Shown here: in pieces, positions 30,367 to 41,519 of the stretch
Layout of the letters: the number at the start of each line of letters is the position of its first letter
How positions within the stretch are numbered: the stretch's first letter is position 1
Assembly: GCA_018343915.1 (NCBI GenBank)
Contig: JABRWF010000002.1
Coordinates: 1,860,001-1,924,000 of the forward strand
DNA from: Agroathelia rolfsii
Lineage: Eukaryota > Basidiomycota > Agaricomycetes > Amylocorticiales > Amylocorticiaceae
Direction of reading: 5' to 3'
DNA: 64,000 nucleotides
The notes under the pieces: generated by a model
What the model was told of the DNA's origin: nothing
Database searches by the model: none
The model's input: only the letters and a program-made list of their open reading frames with translations
Position numbers and translations under genes: made by a program

Positions 30367-31328
30367 TATCAAGAGCATATCTGATTTTTGCCACCAAAAC
30401 TCAACCAAAGCCTATGTCAACCCCTGTAAGGTATGAAGTAGCCTGTAATGGCTATTTTGCAACTCCCAAGGCCTGGGATGCAAGGATGGACATGCTTTGT
30501 ACACTGTCTTTGTTCTTACTCAACTCTGAGCTTGCTAATTACCAAGCTTTACTCTAGACTTGCAAAGTCTTCAAGCAAGGTCTACTATTGAGACACAAAG
30601 TTTCTTATGTATATAAATAGGTGTGCAGGGTCTCTTAGCCTTGATAAACGCAGGGCAAGCCTTTGTTTACTTTAGGTGTACTAAGCACTATGTTGGTTTT
30701 GTGTTGTTGCAAATGCAAATAGTTACCACAAGGGCTGGACCTGTCTTATACATACATACAGAGACTTACACTAAGCTTGTCTCTTCTGTAAGCAGCACAG
30801 AGCATGCCTACAACCTCTAGCACCAAGCCAAGAGGATTTTAGTGGGGAGAGAGAGAGAGAGAGATAGGGACTTTGAAAACAAAGATTTTATTATGTTAGT
30901 TAACTATTTAATACAAAGTACTATTGTACTTACCTAAAGACAAAGAGAACAAATCTGGGGTCTTCAGATAGAGACACTATAGGGTTATATACTAATTCTA
31001 CCTGGTCTGTGCACCTGGTACATGGTCTATGCATGATAATGCTAAGTATGATGTGATATTGCACCATAATGATTCTATAATAATGTTATAGTCTAGACCT
31101 ATGCTCTAGGCCTTGCTTCCATAATATGTTACATGACTAGTGGTCACATAAGGGCCAGTTACATGATGACTAGTCACATGACTTGCTTAGTCATCAAAGT
31201 GCTTATGTAATATCCGCTTATATAATATACATATTATATACCAAAAAAATTGAGAAAAATCAGGAAAAATTCGGAAAAATAATAAGAAATTCTAAATAAA
31301 TTTATAGTACATAGATTGACTTGTAACA
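30367..31328 (-). repeat. X-family solo LTR (minus)
   Basis: 962 bp, starting TATCAAGAGCA and ending CTTGTAACA, inserted in Y gag. Flanks CAGAG/TAAAG could be a TSD altered by two C/T or G/A transitions. Confidence 0.82.
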
Positions 31329-31578
31329 TAAAGCAGTTGGTGCAGTTGGCTGCAATATACCCCTTCTGCTAGTAATTGAAACATTACACCTGTGCTATTA
31401 GTGCTGTCTTTAAAGTTACTATAGAGGGGTTTGTTAACCTAGAGAATATAGGGGCTGGGGTGGTTGCTACCACTATAGAGCTAGGCTACAGTAGCTTTCC
31501 CATATTATTTTTAGGGTTGAAAGTACCTATCTCTCTGAGTGCTTACTCTGCATCCCCTGCATTTTCTATAGCTGTTTG
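31329..31578 (-). pseudogene. Element Y gag: zinc knuckle (decayed)
   Basis: Minus strand near 31380-31335 reads CFNY-stop-QKGYIAANC, a CCHC knuckle in which the second Cys and the His became Tyr and one Gln or Arg/Trp codon became TAG, all C-to-T or G-to-A changes. The knuckle normally binds packaged RNA. Bounded by an X LTR on the left and by LTR V (TSD GTTTG) on the right. Confidence 0.75.
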
Positions 31579-32608
31579 TGTTGAAAGATTGAATATTTAC
31601 AAGCTTCATATCTTTCCAATAATTCCAATGAATACTTCAAATAATCATCTAACATCATATCATACATGATTATTTATTTCATGATTTTACAACCGTTCAT
31701 TGTTGAGATATTAACAATTCTTTACATGCATATATTCATTGAAATAATATGCATATATTCTTTTATTTAATATTTTCAATATTTCATTATATCTAATCTT
31801 ATCAGAGATAAGATTATCATATCTAAAGTCACTTGACTTTATCATTTATGAATATCTTTTTCATAAATATTAAACAATTCCATTTAAATATTCATTTCTA
31901 AATAATTATTGTGAATATTACTAATTGATTTTTCACGCCCTAGATCCTTGCTTATAAATCACCAAAATATTTACTAAGCAAGTTCATAATATTAGTAATA
32001 TTTATAAAATATTACTAATACAGATCTAATAATAGGATATTGAGATCAATAGACATTTTACTTACTAATACTATACAAATTACTTACTAAGCACACAGAT
32101 TGCTTACCAAGCGTATTATTCAGCAAATAGGAATATTACTAAGCTGATTTATAAGCTGATTTGTAAGCAACCCTTCTTACTAAGCGGATTAGATAAGCAC
32201 AGGATTGGCTTACTAATCTTGTAGAAATTAGAATATTTTGTATTATATAAGCACCAGCAAATTCGGCTGGAAATGACAAGTTATTTCACTCGAAAATAGT
32301 GAGTTAAATAGTCTACAAGACTAGCTCCTAGAGTACTAACTTCACCCTAGACTTACAAAGTCTACAAGACAAGACAACAAGCCTTTCCTAAAGGGAAACA
32401 AGTAGGTAGTCTCAAAGGGGCACCGGCTACAGTCTTATCTTAGGTGTAACAAAGTTACTAATCGCTTTCACAAATAGGTTTTATTGCCTTTAAACCTATA
32501 ACTCAACAGGCCATTAACTTTTCAAACAAGTAAGTTAGTTGTCTTTTAAATAGGTAACTAGTAGATTACAAGTAGTCTATATTACACCATTACCACTAAC
32601 TTTTAACA
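31579..32608. repeat. LTR-like unit V, TSD GTTTG
   Basis: 1030 bp beginning TGTTGAAAG and ending TTTTAACA, with exact duplications GTTTG at 31574-31578 and 32609-32613. Very AT-rich, with none of the hairpin/self-primer signals of the gypsy LTRs here. Probably a solo LTR of another family; orientation not determined. Confidence 0.7.
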
Positions 32609-33541
32609 GTTTGAAAGGTTTCTATTGATCCTTTCCATCCCAACATTATATTGCAGATTCTCCAGTTCAATTCTGAAATGAACCTGATGCACATATCTCC
32701 CAGCTCAAGCTCTACTATATATGCTAGTTCTGTGAACCTTGATATGTAATCCTGAACGGCATGGGTTCCTTGTTAAAAATTCTGGATTTTGGATAATACA
32801 TCCACTTTATAATCAAAGTTGACATAGGCAGCCCTAAACTCTTGGTATAACCCAGTGAGGTTGAAGTTTGGACTTTCTGGTTTCTTGGCCTTTTCAATAT
32901 CTGGGATAAAATGTACCGCCTAATCTGCTGCTGACCCTGTTAAGCAGTAAATAAACTACTTTGCCTCACTTTGCAGGTCTCTATACAACTCTTCATTATC
33001 TAACATCCAGAGTTTCTAGTCTTGGAGGAATATTCAGAACTTTTGTGCATCCCTGTTATACTTCTCTGGCCTAGTGCCTACTTCTTTTAGTTTTGGAGGC
33101 TCTGGGGTATACTATTCCTCTATCTCCTTATCTTCTCCTTCTTTTCCCTTTTTTTTATAAACTGGATCTTTTGTCCTCCAGCAAAGCATGTCATGTCAGC
33201 ATGCTGATCTTGCATGCCTCCCATCATCTTTAGAATATTGGCTTGATTAAGAGCAAGGAGCTCTATGGTTTGAGACAACCAAAAGATAGTGCCCTCTAAA
33301 GTTGCAGAGACTCCTGAAGTACCCCCAACTCCTTCAAAGTCAGCCTTCTCTAGTTCCTCCTTACACTTCCTATGACATAATAGGGCTCTTGAAATAGTGA
33401 TAAGGTTTTTAGTAAGAGGAGTGTGAGCATATATATGGCAGAGCTACAGCTCAATGCATGATCCTTTGTCTTCTTTGGCTTCTTAAGGCTGCAAGCGGAC
33501 AGCCTTCTGATACTAGTATAAAAGGAATAATTCTACAAAGA
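32609..33541 (-). pseudogene. Element Y gag: core region (decayed)
   Basis: Minus-strand remnant of a retrotransposon gag core, in place between the zinc knuckle (31329) and the leader (34524). Words such as the LYQEFRAAY equivalent near 32850 and KYNRDAQKF near 33050 fit the A gag order only loosely, so identity rests mainly on position. All frames have stops. An X LTR interrupts it at 33542. Confidence 0.6.
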
Positions 33542-34523
33542 TGTTAAGAGCATACCTGACTCTTGCTACCAAAACTCAATCAGAGCCTATGTCAACCCCT
33601 GTAAGGTACAGGGTAGCCTATAATAGCTATTTTACAACTCCCAAGGCCTAGGATGCAAGGATGGACATGCCTTATGCGCTGTCTTTGTTCTCACTCAACT
33701 CTGAGCTTGCTAATCACCAAGCTTTACTCTAGACTTGCAAAGTCTTCAAGCAAGGTCTACTATTGAGATACAAAGTTTCTTGTGTATATAAATAGGCATG
33801 CAGGGTCTCTTAGCCTTGATAAATGCAGGGCAAGCCTTTGTTTACTTAGGTGCACTTAGTACTATGATTTTGTGGTCAACAACTACAAGTGGCTAGCATA
33901 AAGCCTGAGCCTGTATTATTCAGTGTACACATAGAGGAGCACTAAGCAACCTTTAAACAATAGGTAGCACAGAGTATACCTATTACCTCTTAGCACAAAG
34001 CAGGGAGGATTTTTGTGGGGGAGAGAGAGAGGGGGGGGAACAGGCTCTATCAGCCTAGAGTGTAGTGACTCTGAAGACAAAGTTTTATTGTGTTAGCTAA
34101 CTATTTAGATACAAAGCACTACTATGCTTACCTAAAGATGAAGAGAACAAATCTAGGGTCTTTAGGTAAAGCACTACAGAGTTATATACTATTTCTGCTT
34201 GGTCTGTGCACTAGTACATGGTCTATGTGTAGGGGTGCTAAGTATGATGCAATATTTCATTATAGTGAGTCTATAATGGTGTTATATTCTAGACCCATAT
34301 AATAGACCTGCTTATATAACAAGTCACATGACTAGTGGTCACATGATGGCCAGTCACATGATGACTGATCATATGACTTTACTTAGTCATCAAAGTGCTT
34401 ATGTAATGTTTGTTTACGTAATATACATATTATATACCAAAAAATTAAGAAAAATCAGGAAAAATTCGGAAAAATACTAAGAAATTCTAAATAAATTTAT
34501 AATACATAGATTAACTTATAACA
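33542..34523 (-). repeat. X-family solo LTR (minus), TSD AAAGA/AAAGG
   Basis: 982 bp, TGTTAAGAGCA...CTTATAACA, with TSD copies at 33537-33541 and 34524-34528 that differ by one transition. Confidence 0.85.
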
Positions 34524-34865
34524 AAAGGCTCCTTATTTGTTAAAGCAGTTATGCTCCCTTGTAAGGAGTTTCTAGAAGTAGCTAACTAACTCAGTAGTAA
34601 TACCTTTGGGTAATGGCCTATAATTTCCCAGGAATATACTAGTACTTTTATAGCTATGCCTTTAATAGGTTGAAAGGATGTAATTAAGGTCCCCAATTGC
34701 TTCTGCTAATAGTTTGATGACAAATTAAGGCTCACAAAAGAAAAAGTATAGTAGTTTATACGTAAAATTTTTCCTTGCTTGTGCTAATTTGTAAGCAATT
34801 CTTTTCTTATACTATCCTAGAGCTATAGCTCAATAGGATAGATTCAGGTATCAGCTTTGACCTGA
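34524..34865 (-). other. Element Y leader and self-primer binding site
   Basis: Leader between gag and the 5' LTR. At 34853-34863 the minus strand has AGGTCAAAGCT, 2 nt from the LTR, an exact 11-nt complement of AGCTTTGACCT inside the Y LTR (35340-35330, minus strand). The priming layout is the same as in A and B. Confidence 0.75.
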
Positions 34866-35710
34866 TGTTAAGGCTTGCACTCTTGACTACCTCAATAACA
34901 GAAGTGATTATACCTACTATACTACAAAGCACCCGCTGTACTGCTAATAAGTTTCCTAGCATACTCTGAGTCTGCAAGACTTTCTGCTAGGCTACTATTT
35001 ACAAATAATGCATTTTCTTTGTTTAATAGTGGTATATAATTCTAGACTTCCATAACATCTAAAGGCTTATCTTAGAGGGGTAGTCCTTTAAGTCATACTT
35101 ATGCCCTTGATTTATTAGGGACTTTGACAAAACAGGGAAGGGGTGTAGGAGAGAAGGGGGGGGGGGGCTTATGTGTAATGTAGAGAGCGCTTACTTAGTC
35201 CTTATACAACCTAGAGGCTGACTAAGCATACTAGGAGGGCAAAAGGGAGTGTGTATACTAGAACAATGAGCCTGAAGGCAAATTTATTAGTGTGTCTATT
35301 ACATAAGCTACTACTCACCTAAAGGCAAAAGGTCAAAGCTAAGGCCTTTAGGAAGTATTACAGGGTCCTTATATATGTGAATAAGGGCTGTACTAAGGTC
35401 CATATGCAGCCTCTTAGAAATGTTAAGGAAAGCTTTAATAATAGTGCAAATGGATAACTGAGCATGATAGCATGCTTATTACATCATGCTGAGTGATCCT
35501 TAGCCTAACAATAGAATAGTCTAGGCTGTGCTTACTAAATAGGCACCGGTATAAGGGAACTATAATGGCCAGTCATATGACCAAGCACCATGTAATCCTT
35601 TGCCTTGTTAGGTAAATAAATAATAAAAGAGATGTAGAAAATAGAAAATAAATTGTAAAAATCTAAGAAAAATAGAGAAAAATCAGGAGAGTCTGGGTGT
35701 ACCCATGACA
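34866..35710 (-). repeat. 5' LTR of element Y
   Basis: 845 bp; plus orientation TGTTAAGGC...CCCATGACA, followed by the TSD TGCAA at 35711-35715. It has the self-primer and the hairpin/intron-like module on the minus strand. Confidence 0.88.
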
Positions 35711-36134
35711 TGCAACACATAGTGGCACTTTCCTTGACTAAGGCCAAATACATAGCTATGTCAGATTGTGCTAAGCAAGCCTTATAGATTTGGAATATTC
35801 TTTCTAAACTTGAGCTATCTATGCTCCTTCCAATGCTAGTGTGCTATGATAACATAGGTACCAACTTCTTAGTAGCAAATAATGTAACCAATCAGAAGTT
35901 GAAACACATTAATACATAATACTATTACATCAGAGGCTGCATTAAAGATGAAAGGGTCATGGTCTTCTTTATAGAAGGGAACCTTAACCCTGCCAATATA
36001 TTTACTAAGAACCTGGTATTTAATAACTTCTATAAGTGCTAGCTTCTTATTAGACTTGAACTCTTAGAACTAACTCTTTGGCATAAGGTATCCTAGTGCA
36101 TTAAATAATAGAGACTACATAGAACAAGAGGGAG
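35711..36134 (+). pseudogene. Copia pol fragment: RNase H, right half
   Basis: Continues the frame broken at 4483: QHIVALSLTKAKYIA (TEAEYIA in the family), then DCAKQALxIWNIL, VCYDNIGTNFL, KLKHINT, and NPANIFTKNL (VADIFTK in the family), the classic Copia C-terminal RNase H order. Glu-to-Lys and similar changes are G-to-A. A polypurine tract (AGAACAAGAGGGAG, 36121-36134) closes the internal region. It shows that Y landed inside a Copia gene. Not functional. Confidence 0.85.
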
Positions 36135-36496
36135 TGTTATGACTATATAGAATGCCCTAGTAGCTGTGCCAAAGATATGACAAGAGGAGTTAGAGCGAAG
36201 CTCTAATTATTCAGTAGGAGATTAAAGTAGACTATATATATAAGTTAGTAATATACTTTAATAACAATGGTTTTTATACCTGAACCACCACTACTATCTT
36301 GCACCCACATACTCACCTTAAGCCTTACTACTTACCATCTCACCCAACGTAAGTCTAATACATATAATATATTAGTAGTGGTAATAGAGTGTAGTATATA
36401 AGTACAATAGTAGTAGTATATATATGTAAAGTAGTATATAGTGCAGTGGTGGCCAGATATATATGCTACTAGTCTTAGGACTGGCACCATTCATTA
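36135..36496 (+). repeat. 3' LTR of the Copia element (TG...TA ends)
   Basis: 362 bp, TGTTATGAC...TTCATTA, directly after the polypurine tract. It matches the solo copy at 56527-56889, whose TSD fixes the same unusual end. Confidence 0.85.
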
Positions 36497-36875
36497 TATC
36501 TAATGCAAAGGTAGCTAGTAGGAATTATCTCTACTTACTTTGTAAAGTTACTTAACTTCTAAACTTGTATTTGTAGTAAGAACTTTTGAGTAAGTTCTAA
36601 TTGAGTTATTAGTAAGCTTAGTAAGCTTATTAGAGTCTTGCTTCTAATCACTCACAATTTAATAGGTGAAATCAACTTGTTATTTTGTAGATATATATAT
36701 GAGTCCTTATATACTACTGAGAAATTCAATTTTCTGGTATTTTATATATTTATAAATAGTAAATATGATGTAGAATAACTGTGCATTACTATGGAATGAC
36801 TATAGGGGTGGCTATACAGACTATGGAATACTGTGGAATTGACTGTGGAATGCTGTAGAATGCTACAGAGGTAGC
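36497..36875. other. Unassigned AT-rich stretch with short repeats
   Basis: No gene or LTR ends seen. From about 36765 the words GGAATG and TGTGGAAT recur every 10-20 bp, an irregular tandem pattern. It lies between the Copia LTR and a truncated X LTR. Confidence 0.4.
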
Positions 36876-38179
36876 TGTTACAAGTTGCTCATTGTATTAT
36901 AAATTTATTCAAGATTTTTCACTATTTTTTGGTATATAATATATACATTACATAAGCAGATATTACATAAGTACTCTGATGACTAAGCAAGTTATGTGAT
37001 TAGTTATTATATGACTAGCTATTATATGACCACTAGTTATGTGACTTATTATATAAGCAGGTCTAGAGTATGGGTCTAGATCATAACACTATTATAGACT
37101 CACTATGATGCAATAATGCACCATACTTAGTACTTCTATTGTTAAGTCTTGGATAGACAGAGGTAGTAGAATAGAAAGGGGTGGAGCAGAACAGAAGTAA
37201 AGATAGAGTGAACAAGAGTAGAGATAGAAGAGTGGGTAGAAAGTAATGGGTAGATAGGCAAGGAGAGGGGTGACTAGACTTAGCTAAGACATATACATCA
37301 GGCCCTTGCCTAGTTGTAGTCCAGGGTAGGAGTTAGACAGAAGAAGAGGAACTAAGTTGATTTCCAAACTGAGGTAGCTAGGTATATGCTAGGTTAGTAT
37401 AAATACTATAGTAGCTAGAGGATACAAAGAGGAATAGAAATGAAGTAAGGCAGAGAGTGGGAAACAGAATATGGGGTGTGAATAAGCCAAAACTATCTAT
37501 ATAAATAAGGGTACCAGAATATGTAAGGGAATGATAGGAAAACAGGATATATGGGAACAGGAAAAAGACTCTAGGACTCTAACCAGGTACCAAGCAAGAG
37601 GTTGCTGGTTCTAACACCCAAATAGCAGAGGGTAGAGAGCAGAGGTTAGGAGCTAGAGAGATGTCTTTGGTTGTTGGATAGTAGTAGGCAAAGGTGAGTA
37701 GGGATATATTGGAAATGTTGGAGTAGAGACTACTTGTATATGGAGGGAGTTGTGATACCTATGCAAAGACTATATATTGGTGCATAGACCAGGTAGAAAT
37801 AGTATATAACCCTATAGTGCCTCTATCTGAAGACCCTAGATTTGTTCTCTTCATCTTCAGGTAAGTATAGTAGTACTTTGTATTAAATAAAGATAGCTAA
37901 CATAATAACAAACTTTGTCTTTAAAGTCCCTATCTCTCTCTCTCCTCCCTTAAGAAATCCCTTAGGCTCTGTGCTAGAGGGTTACAAGTCTGCTCAGTGC
38001 TACTTGTAGTTGGGGTGTACTTAGTACTATCTCTGTAAGTATATATAAGATAGGTACAGCTTATTAGTGGTGACCATTTGCATTAGCTGCCAAATACAAA
38101 ACCTACATTGTACTCAGTGCACTTACCCAACAAAAGCTATATGCCTAGTTGGTTAGGGTTAAGATACTATAACCCCTAT
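36876..38179 (+). repeat. X-family LTR, truncated, split by W
   Basis: Pieces 36876-37139 and 37758-38179. Starts TGTTACAAG; the last ~280 bp is lost where unit U begins. Confidence 0.8.
37140..37757 (+). repeat. W-family solo LTR, TSD TCTAT/CCTAT
   Basis: 618 bp, TGTTAAGTC...TTGTGATA, a decayed relative of 29175-29775. TSD copies at 37135-37139 and 37758-37762 differ by one C/T change. Confidence 0.85.
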
Positions 38180-39082
38180 TGTCACAACCATAGTTATACC
38201 ATGCCATAGAAACTATAGCATTTATTCATGTTTAATAAGCATACATTCAGGTTTACCAAGTATACACCCATGATCTTTCAGCATATACTCAGAATAACTA
38301 TAGAATTACTCAGGTATTTAATATTATTATTATCAAGCTACAAATCATGGTATAGAGGCTATGATACATAGCATCTCATAGTATATTACTTATAAGTCAT
38401 AGCATATTACAGCAAACTATAGTTTATTATTTGATCATAGCTTAGTTCTAAGTCCAAGGCTTAGAAGAAGGTATATCATTGTTTCCGCTCCCTTTCACTG
38501 TCGCGCTGGTTGTGACATGTCACGCGTCACGTCACACAAAAGAGCGTAACTTTACATTTTCTATCTTCCAGGCACTATCACAGTTACATAGGAACCACAA
38601 TACATCATGATAATCGCTGAAACAATCAAGGAGGATCCTAGGAGCTATATTGGAGTATTTAGTAAGGGTTAGAAGCCAGAAGAGCATAGCAATCTAGAGA
38701 ACAATAGTATACCATCATGTATTTAAACCTTTAAGGTCTAAGAGATGTTCCCCATCTCACAGACCTCTTTTGTCAATTCTAGTATTATTGTCTCACTATC
38801 TAAAGTCCCCCTTAAGTGTTTATCAGCTTTAAAGAATATTTCCTTGTCTCTATACTGCTCCTACAAGTCCAAGTCATAAGTCACAGTTATTATAGTCACC
38901 CTAATCATAGTTCTGTTCTTATAAGTAATCTCAGGGTTGGAAACCCTAGAGGCGTTACTTCTGGCCCTGGATTAGGCCATATTAATTATTCTTCATATTT
39001 CATAGTATTTCACAGTATACATTATCATCATATTCATAGCTAAAATCACAGTATTGCAGGATATTGCTTTAGGCCTGTGACA
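38180..39082. repeat. LTR-like unit U with terminal and internal inverted repeats
   Basis: 903 bp, TGTCACAACC...CCTGTGACA. The start TGTCACAACC has its inverse GGTTGTGACA at 38508-38517, followed at once by TGTCACGCGTCACG. No TSD; it joins a truncated X LTR to a truncated A/B LTR, so a recombination event is likely. Confidence 0.55.
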
Positions 39083-39433
39083 GGTGGCAATGTAGGGGAA
39101 GAATGTTTTGCCTAACTCCACTAGGCATCTATATAGACTTCTATTTCTAGAAGGGTACTGGTAACTATTAGGAATTATTCAGGGAAGGAAGGCTGTGTTT
39201 CTAGGCTATACATGATAATAAAGGAAAAGATGTATAGCCCCAAGATTACTCCTGTGATGTGCAGCTTAGAACATGTGAGGGCCAATCAGGTGACCGCTGC
39301 ACTGCCTACAGTCCATGCCCTAAAGGGTAATTTTATAAGGGAAAATAAAGAAAATAAGAAAACAAAAGAAATAGTAGTCCAAATATTACAAGAAAATAGC
39401 AGGAAAATCCGCAAAAATATCCTACTCATGACA
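39083..39433 (-). repeat. A/B-family LTR, truncated
   Basis: Matches the U3-side part of the B LTR from GGCAATGTAGGGGAAGAATG to CTCATGACA. The other half is absent at the U junction. Confidence 0.78.
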
Positions 39434-39506
39434 ACTTGCATATAATGCCCCTTCTCCAGTAGGCCTGGCATGTTTGCCCCTAAGCAAAAACATTAGTTGC
39501 AAGCTA

Positions 39507-39965
39507 CTAAGGGCAGAGACAATGCATTAGCACTTCCCTAACTGCAGTTTCTACAACCTCTATAACCCTACCTATCCTCCAATGCTTGGTAGGAGGGGTC
39601 TCTAACACCTCACCATTGGATGTCTCCAATACTCCTTGCAATTGGCGGACATGCTCCTTGTGCTTGTGCTTGTACTGCTCCTAAGTATCTATATGCATGT
39701 ACTGCTAGCACTCCTCCTACTCATGTATCTTGCACTCCTCCTGCTTGTATTGCTCCCTTTCTGTATACTCCCTCTACTTCTCCTCCTTGTGCTTCTTCTG
39801 CTCCTACTCCTAATATTCTCTTTGCTCTTGCTCCTTATGCTCCCTCTTTTTGCACTCTTTGTATTTATACTACTCTTACTTATACTGCTCCTTGCACTAC
39901 ATAACAGCTACTAATTGGGCCTTGAGAGCCATAATATCTTTATTGATTTCTTGGGGGGATAACAT
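39507..39965 (-). pseudogene. Charged coiled-coil frame, likely W-element gag start (decayed)
   Basis: One minus-strand frame of 153 codons from ATG (39965) to TAG (39509-39507) reads MLSPQEINKDIMALKAQLVAV, then a long Glu/Lys/Gln-rich run (KEQEQREY, QKKHKEE, REQYKQEEC-type words), then VRQLQGVLETSNGEVLETPP. About nine in-frame TAG/TAA codons fall where Gln fits, as expected from CAG/CAA changed by C-to-T. The plus strand looks like a Leu- or Cys-rich frame but that is a shadow. Position (about 155 nt from the W LTR once the Y solo LTR is removed) suggests the start of a W-family gag with a coiled-coil N terminus. The 3' part is cut by the A/B LTR fragment at 39433. Function is inferred only. 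Confidence 0.5.
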
Positions 39966-40045
39966 ATGTGGATAGTAGGTAGTAGTAGTAATGATTAGTT
40001 ATAGAGAAATTGATAGTAACCCTGGAGACTGATCACTAATATAGC

Positions 40046-40886
40046 TGTCAAGGCTTACACTCTTGACTACCTTAACCAACTGAAGTGATGTCACCCAATA
40101 CACTACACAATATGCACTGTACTGCTAATGAGTCTCCTAGTATACTCTAAGCTTGCAAAGCTTTCCACTAGGCTACTGTTTGCTAATGACATATATATAG
40201 TGCTTAGTATTGGTATACAGTACTATACTTCTATTATGTATAGAGGTTTGTCTTAAAGGAGATACTATTCCCAAGTTCACACAATTGCCCTTATATATTA
40301 GGGACTTTAAAACAAGAGGTAGAGGTATAGGGGTAGCGTAGGAGGAGAGGTGCAGGTATAGAGCTTATGTGGTCCTTATACAACCTAGGGGCTGACTAAG
40401 CATACTAGGAGGGCAGGTTGGTGTATGGACTAGGACAATAAGCCTAAAGGCAAATTTATTAGCAAGTATATCTATAATATAAGCTACTACTCATCTAAAG
40501 GCAAAAGGTTAAAGCTAAGGCCTTCAAGGAGTGTTACAGGGTCCTTATATACATAAACAAGGGCTGTACCAAGGTCCATGCATAGCCTCTTGGAAATGAC
40601 AAGGAAAGCTTTAATAATAGTACAAATGAATGACTGAGCATAATAGTGTACTTGTTGCATTATGCTAAGTAATCCTTAGCCTAACAATAGAATGGTCTAG
40701 GCTGTACTTACTAAATAGGCACTAGTACAAGGGAACTATGATGGCCGGTCATGTAACTAAGCACCATGTGATCCTTTGCCTTGTTAGGCAAATAAATAAT
40801 GAAAGAGATGTAGAAAATAGAAAATAAATCGTAAAAATCCAAGAAAAATAGAGAAAAATCAGGAGAGTTTGGGTGTACCTATAATA
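40046..40886 (-). repeat. Y-family solo LTR, TSD ATAGC/GTAGC
   Basis: 841 bp; plus orientation TGTCAAGGC...CCTATAATA. TSD copies at 40041-40045 and 40887-40891 differ by one transition. Confidence 0.85.
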
Positions 40887-40965
40887 GTAGCCCTACTCAA
40901 ACTTTTGCATTCCACTTAGTATGGCCACTTATCCTTTAAGGGCTTAGAACCTGAGGGGGGGATAC
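40887..40965 (-). other. Short leader of a W element with possible self-primer site
   Basis: On the minus strand it begins GTATCCCCCCTC right after the W LTR. This is nearly complementary to AGGAGGATAC downstream of the TATA box in the W LTR at 29434-29443 (one mismatch over ten). Tentative. Confidence 0.4.
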
Positions 40966-41519
40966 TATCACAATCCCCTCTATATACAAGTATACTCTAC
41001 TCTAACTCTAATATATCTCCACTCTCCACCTCTACTCTACATAAGGTGGGAGCTAGAGCCTGCGGACCTATTCACTAATCAGAACATGGGATCCTCACCT
41101 TCCCACACACCCTGTTTTCCTACCAATCACTTACATACTTTACTTATCTATTCCTTGTCCTTTTTTACATAGATAGTTTCTGGCCTATTTATGCCCTACA
41201 CTCTATTTCCTACTCTCTATCTCATATTGTTCCTGTTTCTCTTTGTATCTTCCTACTACTATAGTATTTATACCAATCTAGCATATACCTAGTTACCTCA
41301 GTTTAGAAATCAACTAAGTTCCCCTTCTCCCATCTATCCCTCTTCCTAGACTGCAACTAGTCAAGGGCCTAACCATCAGTCTTAGCTAAGTCTGGTTCTG
41401 CCTTCTCTACTATTATACCTATGTTACTTAACTACCTATTTGTCCCCCTTGCCTCTACTCCACCTCTGTTCTGCTCTGTCCCTTCCTCCTTCCTCTCCCA
41501 TTTTGTCCAAGACTTAACA
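40966..41519 (-). repeat. W-family LTR (5' LTR of a minus-strand W fragment)
   Basis: 554 bp; plus orientation TATCACAAT...GACTTAACA, a decayed W LTR in reverse. No TSD, consistent with being one end of a longer element extending left. Confidence 0.75.

Larger units (their letters stand above)
4484..35710 (-). mobile_element. Gypsy chromovirus Y, decayed, with many nested insertions
   Basis: Bounded by Y LTRs and by the TSD TGCAA (4479-4483 and 35711-35715) inside a Copia RNase H. Internal pieces in minus-strand order from the right are leader/PBS, gag, zinc knuckle, frameshift site, protease, RT, RNase H, integrase and chromodomain end. With inserted LTRs and elements removed, the internal part sums to about 5.3 kb and the whole to about 7.0 kb, the normal size for this group. 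Insertions into it are X LTRs, a Y solo LTR carrying Z, a W LTR, V, and element A carrying B. Confidence 0.85.

Noticed and set aside
39620..39914. Leu-rich or Cys/Ala/Pro-rich open frames on the plus strand, looking like a signal or membrane protein
   Set aside because: They are the reverse complement of a Glu/Lys/Gln-rich minus-strand frame with Gln-derived stops; the plus-strand composition follows from that.
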